The notes under the pieces are model-generated. The model did no database searches. It was not told where the DNA came from and saw only the letters and a program-made list of their open reading frames with translations. The translations under genes were made by a program, and so were the position numbers. Source: Synechococcus sp. BSA11S (GTDB lineage: Bacteria > Cyanobacteriota > Cyanobacteriia > PCC-6307 > Cyanobiaceae). From it: a DNA stretch of 64,000 nt. The stretch lies in contig NZ_VNWP01000001.1 of the NCBI RefSeq assembly GCF_014224355.1, positions 1 through 64,000 of the forward strand, read 5' to 3'. Shown here one piece after another: positions 14,825 through 24,086 of the stretch; position 1 is the first letter of the stretch, and the number at the start of each line of letters is the position of its first letter.

Positions 14825-16321
14825 ATGGATTCAGACATGAGCAGCCACGACCTGCCGCCGATCGCCGGCTTCGAAGCCGAGATCCTCGCCCTGGTTCAGC
14901 AGCCCGGCCCCGTGGCACTGCCGCACACCAATCTGAACCTGGAGCGGATTCGCTCAGGCTTTGCCTGCGCGCTCCACATGCACCAGCCCACGATTCCAGC
15001 CGGGGTGAACGGTGCCCTCATCTCCCACCTGCAATACATGCTGGAGCACCCTGGCGAGGGCGACAACCACAATGCCGAACCCTTTGCCCGCTGCTACAGG
15101 CGCCTGGCTGACATCATTCCCCAGCTGATTCAGGAAGGCTGCAACCCTCGGATCATGCTCGATTATTCGGGAACTCTGCTCTGGGGAATCCAGCAGATGG
15201 GCCGCCACGACATCCTCGAGGCCCTCCAGGCACTTGCCTGCGATCCCAACCTCCAACCCCATGTGGAATGGCTCGGCACCTTCTGGAGCCATGCCGTGGC
15301 GCCCTCCACGCCCATTCCCGACCTGAAGCTGCAGATCCTGGCCTGGCAGCACCAGTTCGCGGCCCTCTTCGGCCATGAGGCGCTGCAGCGGGTGAAGGGA
15401 TTCTCCCCACCGGAGATGCACCTGCCCAACCACCCCGACACGCTTTATGCCTTCGTGAAGGCCCTCAGGGAGTGTGGCTACCGCTGGCTGCTGGTGCAGG
15501 AGCACAGCGTTGAAAATCTCGATGGTGCAGGCCTCAGCCAGGAGCAGAAAGTCGTCCCCAACCAGCTGGTGGCGCACAGCTCCCGCGGTGATACGGCCAC
15601 GATCACAGCGCTGATCAAAACCCAGGGCTCCGACACCAAGCTGGTGGGCCAGATGCAGCCCTGTCACGAAGCTCTTGGCCTCGCTCGGCAACCGCTGGGT
15701 GCCGCCACGGTTCCATCGCTCGTCTCCCAGATTGCCGACGGTGAAAACGGCGGTGTGATGATGAATGAGTTCCCGTCGGCCTTCATCCAGGCTCATCACA
15801 CCATCGCCGCCAAGGGGGATGATCCGGGAACGGTGGCGATCAACGGCACGGAATATCTTGAGTTGCTGGAAGATTCCGGTGTGGATTCAGGGGATTTCCC
15901 GAGGATTCAGGGGATCCACCAACACAAACTGTGGCAACGGCTCGGCAGCCTGCCCTCCCCGGAAGCCACCCCGGACGCCACGGCAGCGGCCATCGCCGAC
16001 CTCCAGGCCAGCGATCCCTCCTTCTCGATGGCCGGCGCCTCCTGGACCAACGACCTCAGCTGGGTGGAGGGCTACGCCAACGTGCTGGAGCCGATGAACG
16101 CCCTCAGCGCCCGTTTTCACCAGGTGTTCGATCCCCTGGTGGCCCAGGATCCCGGGGTGACCCTGACCCCTCACTATCAGCAGGCCCTGCTCCACCTGCT
16201 GCTGCTGGAAACCAGCTGTTTCCGCTACTGGGGCCAGGGCACCTGGACCGACTACGCCCGCGAGATCCACAGGCGTGGCGAAGCCGCGATCGCCAGCGCC
16301 CGGGTCAGCTGCAGCGCTTGA
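14825..16321 (+). CDS. Glycoside hydrolase family 57 protein
   Basis: The protein has 498 residues from ATG 14825 (ATG 14837 also possible). CALHMHQPTIPAG near residue 40 is the first conserved GH57 motif with the metal/substrate His. ARCYRRLADIIPQLIQEGCN and MLDYSGTLLWGIQQ follow, and the end (ETSCFRYWGQGTWTDYAREI) matches the C-terminal motif of GH57 amylase-like enzymes. It would act on alpha-glucans such as glycogen. It is cytosolic, since there is no signal peptide. It stands alone, without glycogen genes nearby. Confidence 0.85.
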   Translation: MDSDMSSHDLPPIAGFEAEILALVQQPGPVALPHTNLNLERIRSGFACALHMHQPTIPAGVNGALISHLQYMLEHPGEGDNHNAEPFARCYRRLADIIPQLIQEGCNPRIMLDYSGTLLWGIQQMGRHDILEALQALACDPNLQPHVEWLGTFWSHAVAPSTPIPDLKLQILAWQHQFAALFGHEALQRVKGFSPPEMHLPNHPDTLYAFVKALRECGYRWLLVQEHSVENLDGAGLSQEQKVVPNQLVAHSSRGDTATITALIKTQGSDTKLVGQMQPCHEALGLARQPLGAATVPSLVSQIADGENGGVMMNEFPSAFIQAHHTIAAKGDDPGTVAINGTEYLELLEDSGVDSGDFPRIQGIHQHKLWQRLGSLPSPEATPDATAAAIADLQASDPSFSMAGASWTNDLSWVEGYANVLEPMNALSARFHQVFDPLVAQDPGVTLTPHYQQALLHLLLLETSCFRYWGQGTWTDYAREIHRRGEAAIASARVSCSA

Positions 16322-16411
16322 TGCCAGCGGAGGCGGGCCATCGCAAGGCCCCCTTGGTCCCCCGCGGCCATTTGCGCTGGAGCGATCCTCCTGGTTCTGC
16401 GGATGGTTGGT

Positions 16412-16594
16412 TCAGCCGCCTGGACGCTGATGCTCAGCTGGGTGATCCGGGATTGCCAGGGGTGGCTGAGGCGTGGCGTTGTCGAGCCTGTCCCTGCAGG
16501 TGGAGCAGAGCACCCGGCCCTTTTGTTGGACGTAGCTGCGGGCAGAGCGTTCGATCTGAACGCCGCAACTGGTGCAGGCAAACAGAGGAGGCAT
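16412..16594 (-). CDS. Small zinc-ribbon-like protein, 60 aa
   Basis: From ATG 16594 it reads MPPLFACTSCGVQIERSARS and later GRVLCSTCRDRL: two CxxC pairs spaced like a zinc ribbon. The rest is short and proline-rich. Function unknown; it may bind nucleic acid or protein. Confidence 0.5.
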   Translation of the reverse strand: MPPLFACTSCGVQIERSARSYVQQKGRVLCSTCRDRLDNATPQPPLAIPDHPAEHQRPGG

Positions 16595-16659
16595 CGGATG
16601 CCGGAAACCTTTCCACAACTAGCCCAGGGACAGCAGTCCCGCCGTAGCCCCCTCTACTG

Positions 16660-16859
16660 GCTCTACAGGCCCCACAGACTGACCAGCAGGAGCAGGCCGG
16701 GCCCACAGGATCATCGACGGGAAAGTTCAGAAGGCCATTCCCTGGGGGGTCGTGGCGGCGATCACTCTGTTGCCGGTCGCCAGTTCGATCCTGATCTTCA
16801 ACCTGCGGCAGTCTGATCATCATCCCCTCAAGATGCGCAGGGAACTTCGTCAGTTCTGA
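16660..16859 (+). other. Unassigned stretch with a membrane-peptide-like frame
   Basis: One plus-strand frame ending at TGA 16857-16859 gives AIPWGVVAAITLLPVASSIL followed by a basic tail, like a single-membrane-span peptide, but it lacks an ATG, GTG or TTG at a sensible place. It may be the end of a decayed small gene. Bases 16860-17022 hold nothing I recognise. Confidence 0.25.
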
Positions 16860-17022
16860 GCAGGACAGACACCCCGGACACCTTCATGGAAGATCAGCGA
16901 ATCAGCAACGACCAGGTGGCGGTTGGCAGGGTTCGGCAGGTGATCTCGCTGGAGGCTATGGCGATTCACTCTGTCGTCATGATGGCCGAAGACACGCAGA
17001 CATCGAGGTGGCCTGAGGAGCT

Positions 17023-17686
17023 TTGTCCGTCGGGCGGTTCGTGGCGAGTCAGGACGAGTGCAGCTTGCTTCGCCCCGATCTTCAGAGTGAAGATCTGCGC
17101 CGTCTTTACCGGCAGTTTGAAGGGGGTGAGCAGGGCTTGATCTCTTCCAGTCAGGTGGATCGGGCCCTGGCCAACATGGCTGATGTGATTGATGAGGAAG
17201 GCGCAGCAGACCTACGATCGCTGGTGCAGGAGCAGGGACGCCTGAGTTTCAGCGGCTTTGCCGAGTGGGCCCTGAGACAGCCCACCTTCGACCTGATGGC
17301 GAATCATCGCGAGCTGTTCGCGTTGGTTGACAGCAATGCCAATGGCTACCTCAGCCGCATCGGGGTGGTCTGGATCGATGCCCACGACAACCGCCAGCAC
17401 GCCATCAACACCTCCGACTCCAGCACCCTCGGCCTCTGGAGGTCTTGCCGGAACCTGGCTGGCTGTCATCTGCTCTACGTCAGCTTCGATGGCGACAGCC
17501 TCGACGCCACCATCTGCAAAGGCACCGACACGCCGCCGCCTCCTGCGGATCCTGCTGAGCGATCAGCGAGTGGTGTGCTGGGAAATCTGCGAGATCAACC
17601 CTCATCTCGACAGCCTCAATACTCTTGCGGAGGTGTCGCTGGGGATCTACAAGTCCGTGCTAACGGTCCTCGATCAGAGGCTGTAG
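17023..17686 (+). pseudogene. EF-hand region joined to arginase remnant
   Basis: The first ~110 residues resemble an EF-hand pair (RRLYRQFEGGEQGLISSSQV; LFALVDSNANGYLSR is an EF-loop). Without a stop it passes into arginase-family sequence: GVVWIDAHDN, HLLYVSFDGDSLDATICKGT, then after a frameshift near 17530 RILLSDQRVVCWEICEINPH and LDSLNTLAEVS to 17686. The arginase Asp ligands (DAHxD; DxDxxD) are partly present but most of the enzyme is deleted. It lies 21 bases before the urea transporter, so an arginase producing urea probably once accompanied it. Confidence 0.55.
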
Positions 17687-17707
17687 ATCAAGCCTGTCCT
17701 CTCCCCC

Positions 17708-19360
17708 ATGCCCCAGTCCGAAGGAACAGACCAGGCCCAGGCTTTCGATCTGCTGGCCCGCTTCGTGGATTCCCCCGAGGCGCCGGCGCAGAGGCCATGG
17801 CTGCCCACGGCGGGCACCTTGCCGCAGCTCGTTGCACTGTGGGATGGGCATCCAGCCGCTGTGACCCTGACCTGCACCCTGCGCAGCCTGGGGCAGGTGA
17901 TCTTCATCAACAACCCGATCAGTGGCCTGCTGCTGCTGCTGGCACTTCTGTGGCAATCACCCGCCATGGGGATCTTCTCGGTGCTGGGGATCGCCACGGC
18001 GACCCTCACATCCCGGCTGATCGGTGCTGATCGCGGTGCACGGCTCAATGGCATCTACGGCTTCAATGGAGCGCTGGTGGGCAGTGCCGCAGCCGCCTTC
18101 GCCGCCTTGGATCGCCCCCTCAGCCTGGTGGCCTGGTTGCTGTTGGTGGCGGCTGGCGCGGCGCTCACCACGCTGCTGGTTGAGGGCCTGGGAGGTTGGC
18201 TGGTCAGGCGTCTCGGCGTGCCACCCCTCACCCTGCCGTTCTGCCTGATCACCTGGTTGCTGCTCTCCCTCGTGATGGCCGTCAGCCATCCGGCCCTGGG
18301 CCTGATGGTGGCGACTCCAGCCACGGCCCAGGATCCAGGTGGCGCCGGTCTGCTGCTGGGGGTGGTGCGGGGCTTCGGGCAGGTGTTTCTCTGCCCATCC
18401 CTGCCCAGTGGTCTGATCGTGCTGGTGGCCGTCGCCGCCGCCAGCCCCCTGGCCGCCCTTCTCGGCCTGGCCGGTGGTCTGGTCTCCAGCCTCACGGCCC
18501 TGGCGATCGGCATGGCGCCCGCTTCGGTGGCCCTGGGTCTGGGCAGTTACAACGGTGTGCTCACCGCCATCGCGATCGGCGGCATTTTCTACGCCACGAC
18601 CCGAGGCAGCCTGTTGATCGCTCTGCTTGCGGCAGCGGGCGCGAGCCTGGTGACGCCGGCTCTGAGCCAGGTCCTGGCCACAGCTCAGCTGCCCGTGCTC
18701 ACCTTCCCCTTTGTGCTGGCCACCATGGCCACGATGGTGGTGATGCGCCCGGTCCTTCCCTCCCTCCTGCCGGTGGCGCTGCATTCGGTGCACACCCCCG
18801 AGGAACACCGTCAGCGCTTCAGGGTCGCCAGGTCGCTGCTGAATGATTTTCGTCGCCGGCTTCGTCAGGCCGTCTGCGGTGAGCCGAAGGCGGTGCTGAT
18901 GCCAGGCGCGGAGGCTGCCCACCGCCAGCAACTCCAGAGCCTGTTCGAGGAGCTCGACAAGGACGGCAACGGCAGCCTCAGCGTGGCTGAACTCGCCACG
19001 GGTCTGATGCAGCGCCAGCCGTCGAATCGCGCCGATGCCGCCAGCCGACAACGCTTCCTGCTGATCAAGGGGATTCTGAAGCGCATGGATCTCAATGGCG
19101 ACGGCCGGGTGGATCACGTGGAATTCGCTGAACTGATGCTGCGGCTCCGCCGCCTGCAGGAGGGGCGCGCACGGCTGCTCACCTATCTGCAACCGGTGGA
19201 TGTCGACGGCAATACCGAGCTCGACCCAGCCGAGCTGGACCGGCTGCTGGTGAGCGTCGGCCAACCCCGCCTCCTGGAGGAGGAGCGCCAGCGGATCTTC
19301 GGCACCACAGGCGGTGGCCTGAGCTGGGGCAGTTTCCTCGATCAACTGCTGCTGACCTGA
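17708..19360 (+). CDS. Urea transporter with C-terminal EF-hand domain
   Basis: The protein has 550 residues. The first ~370 form a multi-span urea transporter domain: LRSLGQVIFINNPISGLLLL, then NGIYGFNGALVG and VPPLTLPFCLITWLLL, and their second-half repeats. From about 385 a soluble part carries EF-hands: ELDKDGNGSLSVAEL, RMDLNGDGRVDHVEF, and VDVDGNTELDPAELD. Calcium would plausibly gate or tune the channel. The fusion occurs in some cyanobacteria (recall). Upstream lies the arginase remnant. Confidence 0.85.
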   Translation: MPQSEGTDQAQAFDLLARFVDSPEAPAQRPWLPTAGTLPQLVALWDGHPAAVTLTCTLRSLGQVIFINNPISGLLLLLALLWQSPAMGIFSVLGIATATLTSRLIGADRGARLNGIYGFNGALVGSAAAAFAALDRPLSLVAWLLLVAAGAALTTLLVEGLGGWLVRRLGVPPLTLPFCLITWLLLSLVMAVSHPALGLMVATPATAQDPGGAGLLLGVVRGFGQVFLCPSLPSGLIVLVAVAAASPLAALLGLAGGLVSSLTALAIGMAPASVALGLGSYNGVLTAIAIGGIFYATTRGSLLIALLAAAGASLVTPALSQVLATAQLPVLTFPFVLATMATMVVMRPVLPSLLPVALHSVHTPEEHRQRFRVARSLLNDFRRRLRQAVCGEPKAVLMPGAEAAHRQQLQSLFEELDKDGNGSLSVAELATGLMQRQPSNRADAASRQRFLLIKGILKRMDLNGDGRVDHVEFAELMLRLRRLQEGRARLLTYLQPVDVDGNTELDPAELDRLLVSVGQPRLLEEERQRIFGTTGGGLSWGSFLDQLLLT

Positions 19361-19397
19361 ACCGACGCTGGAGACGCGTTCTGGGCGCGAGACCTGA

Positions 19398-20816
19398 TCA
19401 GTTGTCCTGCTGGGGTGGGTCGTGGCCGGACAGGGAGGGCGAGTGGAACGTCAGCAGTTCAAGCCAGGTCTGGGCTGCCCGCCTCAGCGTGAATCCCTGG
19501 GTGGAGATCAGGCGTTGGATCTGGTCACGGGCCCAGCTGCTGCGCTGCTCAGCGGGAACCAGTCCTGCCAGTTCATCGCACACGGCGTGGTTGTGTCCGA
19601 TCCAGTCACTGGTCACCGCCGTCGTTGAGGAACCCGGCCCGCTGGCCAGCCAACCCAGGGAGCCCGCCAGGGGCTGATCGGGCAACAGATCAGCAAGCCC
19701 GATCTCCGGACGGCGCGCCCCGAGCCACCAGCGACGGGCGCCCGCAGGGTCATGACCATGGCGATCACGGGCACGCCTCGGGAAGAACCCATCGATGGGA
19801 TTGTTCTCTCCCTCGACCACCTGCTGGGCGATCCAGTCGACCCGCCGACTCCTTCCCTGGGCGGGGGCCTGATAGAGCACCCGGCCCCTCACGGCATCGT
19901 GCAGGGGGCTGGTGGCATCAACCGAGATTTCCGTGTGGGGATCAAGGATCGCCGGCAGAGCGCAGTACTGCGCCCGCGAGCCCAGGCCGAGGCCGTGAAA
20001 ACGCTGCAACCGAACGCCAGCGTCGCGAAAGCCATCGCGGATGCCGAACAGAATCTCTGCCAACTTCACATAGCGCGTGGCTGTGGGTTGAGAGAGCTTC
20101 CGGCGTGCTGCCAGTGACGTCCACTGGGTGCCGGTCTGGAGGTTGTTCAGTCCGGCAAAACCCACCGCCACATTGCTGGCACCCTCTTCAGCGGCCATCC
20201 GTCCAGCTGCCTTGGCTGTGAAGTAATCAGCCGCCGCCAGGGTCACATAGACGTGCCGATCCCGTGCACGGGGATCGGAGATCATCGCCATCCAGCCATT
20301 CAGGCTGATGCGATTGCGCTGCCTGAACTTGTCGATCGACCAGCCGGTCATCGTGCGATCGATGCCCAGGCCCATCAGGCAACCAATGCAGAAATCCTCT
20401 GGGGCGATCAGATGGGTGGGATCCATCGCCATCTGCTCATCGATCACGGCGGCCCAGTCACGACCCTGATGCAAGGTGTCGATGAAGCGGGCAACCTCCA
20501 GGGCGAACATCTTTGCCGGTAGGCGCACAGCCTTGGGCATGCTGCTCATTGATGGTTCGCCACTTTCCTTGCGGATGGATCGGTAGGTGGAGAGGATCGA
20601 TCCGGCGGTTTCTGCGAACTCGTCGATGACGAGATCGATCAGTGGTTTGGTGCCATTGTCGGCCATCAGGTCAGCGCCGTCTTGGCGCACGTCTGCGGCC
20701 AGCTCGAGGGTCTGTGGGGTTGTTCGGTGACTGGAGAGCAGCCAGGCCGAAGAGACGTAACCGCTGTCGGCGTAGATCTCAGCGGTCTGAGGGCGGAGAT
20801 TGGTGAAAAAACGCAT
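19398..20816 (-). CDS. Unknown protein with weak resemblance to DpdA/TGT-type transglycosylases
   Basis: The protein has 472 residues from ATG 20816. FTNLRPQTAEIYADSGYVSS and DGADLMADNGTKPLIDLVI resemble the first strands of a TIM barrel; QRFHGLGLGSRAQY followed by TEISVDATSPLHDAVRGR resembles the late substrate strand of tRNA-guanine-transglycosylase-like DpdA proteins. No zinc site like that of bacterial TGT is visible. The match is by eye and weak. It is the last gene of a four-gene minus-strand operon. Confidence 0.4.
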   Translation of the reverse strand: MRFFTNLRPQTAEIYADSGYVSSAWLLSSHRTTPQTLELAADVRQDGADLMADNGTKPLIDLVIDEFAETAGSILSTYRSIRKESGEPSMSSMPKAVRLPAKMFALEVARFIDTLHQGRDWAAVIDEQMAMDPTHLIAPEDFCIGCLMGLGIDRTMTGWSIDKFRQRNRISLNGWMAMISDPRARDRHVYVTLAAADYFTAKAAGRMAAEEGASNVAVGFAGLNNLQTGTQWTSLAARRKLSQPTATRYVKLAEILFGIRDGFRDAGVRLQRFHGLGLGSRAQYCALPAILDPHTEISVDATSPLHDAVRGRVLYQAPAQGRSRRVDWIAQQVVEGENNPIDGFFPRRARDRHGHDPAGARRWWLGARRPEIGLADLLPDQPLAGSLGWLASGPGSSTTAVTSDWIGHNHAVCDELAGLVPAEQRSSWARDQIQRLISTQGFTLRRAAQTWLELLTFHSPSLSGHDPPQQDN

Positions 20817-20862
20817 GGGCCACTGATTCAGAACTGACGCTCAGGGCAATGGCAGGCGAAAA

Positions 20863-21333
20863 TTAATTGATGTAGTTGTGGTACCAACGCGATTCAACAC
20901 AGCAATGGGTATGCGTGGACTGCAGGAGCCCTTTGGTCTCAGCTTCGATGCTGCGTTGGGGCGCCAAATCATTGTAGCGATCATTGGCAAGTTGGAGCTT
21001 GTTGTTGGCTGCATCGACGATGGCCTGGTAGGCGGAAGAGGCTTCGTCGTCTCCAGCTTGTTCCGCATCACGCTGGCCCAGCTGTGCTTCGTTTCGGATG
21101 CGCTCAAGATCATCGCGGGTCGTGTAGTCGTCCAGCTCAGTCATTCGATCCTTGGCATCATCAAGCCAGGTTTGCACCTGGTCCAGCAGGCCAGCCACGT
21201 ACTCACAGTCGATCTGGTCGCAGGGGACATTGTTGAAGGTCTCAACAACGCCTGATCCATCCAGAAGGTCAGACACATCAGGGGGGTCGGGAATCCCATC
21301 AAGCTCGGCCTGAAGCTCCTCGGGGGTCAACAT
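20863..21333 (-). CDS. Unknown acidic coiled-coil protein
   Basis: The protein has 156 residues from ATG 21333. The sequence is acidic and helical with heptad-like stretches (LDQVQTWLDDAKDRMTELDD; NKLQLANDRYNDLAPQ). It has two Cys pairs in the first half and CC near the end. It starts 4 bases after the stop of the gene before it, hence is co-transcribed. I recognise no domain. Confidence 0.55.
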   Translation of the reverse strand: MLTPEELQAELDGIPDPPDVSDLLDGSGVVETFNNVPCDQIDCEYVAGLLDQVQTWLDDAKDRMTELDDYTTRDDLERIRNEAQLGQRDAEQAGDDEASSAYQAIVDAANNKLQLANDRYNDLAPQRSIEAETKGLLQSTHTHCCVESRWYHNYIN

Positions 21334-21337
21334 CTGC

Positions 21338-22450
21338 CTAGGCCTCCTGAAGTCTGGAAATCAGATCACCCGCTGAGTACTGCACTCCGATCGATGGAAA
21401 CTCCCAGTTCCCATCGATCACGCGAGGGTAAAGATCATAGGCGTGCCGAGCCTCATCGGCCAGCCAGTCTTCCCAGACAGTGTCGGCGTGGCTTCCCGGT
21501 CCTTCAAAGTGGGCCACAAGGATCTTCTCGCCATTGTCGTCGAGCTCCACCTTGCCTCGGATCCAGACGAGGGCTCCGGGCACGGTGCCGTTCTGCTTGA
21601 TGTCCCTGCGGTGGATCCGTAATTCCGATCCGTCGGTCAGCCGCAGAAAGGAATAGGGAATCAGGGGCCGATCCACCCAGCCCATTTCGGCAATTTCTCC
21701 AACCACCACCTGGTCTTCACCCTCTGGAAGGGCACTCAGGGGCAGGCCACCCTGCCACTGGGCAGTGTCGTAGCGCCGCAGGGTGGTGCGGTTGCCGGCG
21801 ATCCGCCTCATGCCGGCCTCACCGGGGCCGGTCGACAGGCGTCGCATCACCAGCACCGTGCCGGCCAGAAGCATGGCGTGACGCCGAGCGAGATCAGAGC
21901 AACGCAGGCCCAGATTCCCCATCCGTCGATCAGCCACCGGCAGGAGTCCTGCGCCTTCAAGGACAGGATCAAGCCTCTCAACGTCGTTGACGAGTTCAAG
22001 GAAGATCGCCGTGGCCGCAGGAAGATCTCCAGCCCTGGCCGTTTCCCTCAGGTCATGGAGGCGGGCGTCGTAGCTGGCCTCGGCCGTGCCAAGCAGCATC
22101 AGCAGACGCCCCGGGTTCACGGGTGTAGCGCCTGGCCTCATCACGGCGTCATGGAGCCGGGCATGCGCCGATCGACCAAGGGCCGAGGCCACCCGCTCGG
22201 CTTCCTCATCCGTGATGGCGCCGTAGCCCGGAAGCGGTTCGGTGGCTCCCTCGTCAATCACGTCGGGAACCCGGGGAAATTGAGAGAAGAGTTCACCCCA
22301 GGCGATGATTCGGCCTGGTTCTGCGGCATAAACCGCTGTGGATTCCTTGTCGGCGCTGAGCTGGAGAACGGTTGCGGCGATCCCTCGATGCAGCATCAGA
22401 TCGACCAGTGGCTGGCCTCTAAAGGCTATCGCACATCTGCCAGGCAGCAT
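21338..22450 (-). CDS. Unknown 370-aa protein, possible OB-fold C-terminal part
   Basis: It runs from ATG 22450. The N-terminal third is helical; residues about 240-310 (VDRPLIPYSFLRLTDGSELR, IRGKVELDDNGEKILVAHFE) alternate strands and could be an OB-fold-like barrel. The end is rich in aromatic residues (WEDWLADEARHAYDLYP). No catalytic motif is evident. It is tightly linked to the coiled-coil gene downstream. Confidence 0.55.
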   Translation of the reverse strand: MLPGRCAIAFRGQPLVDLMLHRGIAATVLQLSADKESTAVYAAEPGRIIAWGELFSQFPRVPDVIDEGATEPLPGYGAITDEEAERVASALGRSAHARLHDAVMRPGATPVNPGRLLMLLGTAEASYDARLHDLRETARAGDLPAATAIFLELVNDVERLDPVLEGAGLLPVADRRMGNLGLRCSDLARRHAMLLAGTVLVMRRLSTGPGEAGMRRIAGNRTTLRRYDTAQWQGGLPLSALPEGEDQVVVGEIAEMGWVDRPLIPYSFLRLTDGSELRIHRRDIKQNGTVPGALVWIRGKVELDDNGEKILVAHFEGPGSHADTVWEDWLADEARHAYDLYPRVIDGNWEFPSIGVQYSAGDLISRLQEA

Positions 22451-22513
22451 GCCAAGGGTCCTTCCCCGGGATTGTCCTCATGGTGCTGGCTGTTCAGTTA
22501 CACCTGCGATGGC

Positions 22514-22696
22514 TTAGGGCAGGGTGAATCCGGAGGTGTTCAGGTGCTTGAGATCGAGCATCACGATCGAGAGCCAGCCCAGCAGTGCCAGGCCGCCAAG
22601 AACGGCCAGGACGACCAGAACACCAGCCCATGCAGACTTCGACGAGCCGTTGTCGTTCATCACAGGAGCACGGGGTTGCTGCACGAAGTATGCCAT
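22514..22696 (-). CDS. Small single-span membrane protein
   Basis: The protein has 60 residues from ATG 22696 (ATG 22660 would give 48). After a short polar segment (NDNGSSKSAWAG) comes one membrane helix, VLVVLAVLGGLALLGWLSIV, then a short tail. It is first in the four-gene operon, 63 bases before the 370-aa gene. It could anchor or sense for the complex. Confidence 0.55.
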   Translation of the reverse strand: MAYFVQQPRAPVMNDNGSSKSAWAGVLVVLAVLGGLALLGWLSIVMLDLKHLNTSGFTLP

Positions 22697-22726
22697 GCCA
22701 GGGCTGTGCAACTATTCGCCGTATGT

Positions 22727-22754
22727 CAATCCTGCAGTTGCATGAACAGGATTG
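22727..22754. promoter_or_regulatory. Perfect 8-bp inverted repeat upstream of the unknown operon
   Basis: CAATCCTG (22727-22734) and CAGGATTG (22747-22754) are separated by 12 bases. The site lies about 30 bases before the start of the minus-strand operon, so it could be an operator. The remainder of 22755-23094 shows no gene; no CIRCE element was found upstream of the heat-shock gene. Confidence 0.4.
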
Positions 22755-23094
22755 TTGGTGCTCAGGACAGCTCTTGAACCGTGCTGAGTCCGAGCAAGAT
22801 GATCAACAAGTGCTGCAGTCCTCCGGGTTGGATCATCCTGAGTGGCCCGGATAGCTTCGCGACCTGGGCCCATCGAGGCCTTGGGGGCAACCGTCAGGGG
22901 CGGTCTCCCGCACCTTTTCAAGCCCACGCAGCGGATCGACAGTTCCATCAAGGGAGGTCCATCTGGACGCAACCGTCCATTCCGGTCCCGGAATTCTCCC
23001 GCGTGCAAGGTCGATGCCAGGCAGCGGTCGTGCATGTGGCGAGATGAAGAGCTTCCCTCCACACTCCTTTCACTCACCACCAGGAGGTCACGCC

Positions 23095-23547
23095 ATGGCG
23101 CTCTTGAAACGAGAATCCCTTAAAGACGTCGAAGATCTCTTTGACAGATACACCCTTTCGTTGCCCTGGCCGTTCACTCGCAGCAGTTCTGGCCTGGCCG
23201 GCATGCCCCTCCATGACTGGCACCCTCGGGTCGACATCTCCGAAACCGCCACGGGTTATGAGGTCCGCGCCGACATCCCCGGTGTCAGCAAGGATGACCT
23301 GAAGGTGACTCTTCAGGAAGGGGTCCTCACCATTCAGGGTGAGCGCCGTCAGGAGCAGAAGGAGGAGAACGAGCGCATGCACCGCGTCGAGCGGGTCTAC
23401 GGCAGCTTCAGCCGCAGTTTCCACCTCCCCGACGACGCCGATGCCGCCGCCATGACCGCCACGGCCAATGACGGACAGTTGACGGTGTCCCTGCCCCGCA
23501 GAGGTCCGGCCCCCAGCGCGGAACCGCTCCAGATTCCGGTTCAATGA
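23095..23547 (+). CDS. Small heat-shock protein, Hsp20 family
   Basis: The protein has 150 residues from ATG 23095, with AGGAGG at 23082-23087. The alpha-crystallin domain covers about residues 40-135: WHPRVDISETATGYEVRADI, PGVSKDDLKVTLQEGVLTIQ and GERRQEQKEE. The tail EPLQIPVQ provides the I-x-V assembly motif. It is an ATP-independent holdase chaperone in the cytosol. Confidence 0.95.
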   Translation: MALLKRESLKDVEDLFDRYTLSLPWPFTRSSSGLAGMPLHDWHPRVDISETATGYEVRADIPGVSKDDLKVTLQEGVLTIQGERRQEQKEENERMHRVERVYGSFSRSFHLPDDADAAAMTATANDGQLTVSLPRRGPAPSAEPLQIPVQ

Positions 23548-23570
23548 GAACGGACCTGTGAGCCCGGCTG

Positions 23571-23951
23571 ATGCCTGTTCTCGCCCGTGCCGTTCTGCTG
23601 ATGCTCGGCTTCGCCGCCATGCCACCGGCCCTGGCGGCGGAGCGCCTCTCCACCATCCCGGAGCGTTTCCGGGGCATCTGGATGGCCGAAGCCCGCCACT
23701 GCACCGCCCCGGCCACGGATGAATCCTGGCTGCGGATCGGGGCTGATCAGATCAGCTTCTACGAGAGCGCCGGCCCCGTGCTGGCGATCGTGACCCGGGG
23801 GGCTGATCAGCTGGCTCTGATCAGCGAGCTCAGCGGCGAGGGCAGCACCTGGCTGGACCTGCACCAGTTCACGCTCTCCGCCGACCGCCAGCAGCTCACG
23901 ACCCGGGCGCCAGGCCTGGCCGACCCCTACCAGCGGGTTCGCTGTCCCTGA
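23571..23951 (+). CDS. Secreted hypothetical protein, 126 aa
   Basis: ATG 23571. There is a signal peptide (VLLMLGFAAMPPALA, cut after AxA). The mature part, RFRGIWMAEARHCTAPATDE followed by ISFYESAGPVLAIV, looks like a small periplasmic beta protein with two Cys that could pair. No function recognised. It follows hsp20 by 23 bases. Confidence 0.6.
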   Translation: MPVLARAVLLMLGFAAMPPALAAERLSTIPERFRGIWMAEARHCTAPATDESWLRIGADQISFYESAGPVLAIVTRGADQLALISELSGEGSTWLDLHQFTLSADRQQLTTRAPGLADPYQRVRCP

Positions 23952-24086
23952 GCGCCTCTCGTCTGGTGCGAGCCTTCCTGCTCCCGCTGAACCGGTTGTG
24001 TGTCGCTTCCAGGCGGGCAAGGCCTGCGCCTGGGCACAACGTTCTGACCGCCGATACGCTGGCGAACTCTTCACCAGCACCGCACC

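Noticed and set aside
23000-23095. CIRCE or other known heat-shock element before hsp20
   Set aside because: No TTAGCACTC-N9-GAGTGCTAA-like sequence was found.
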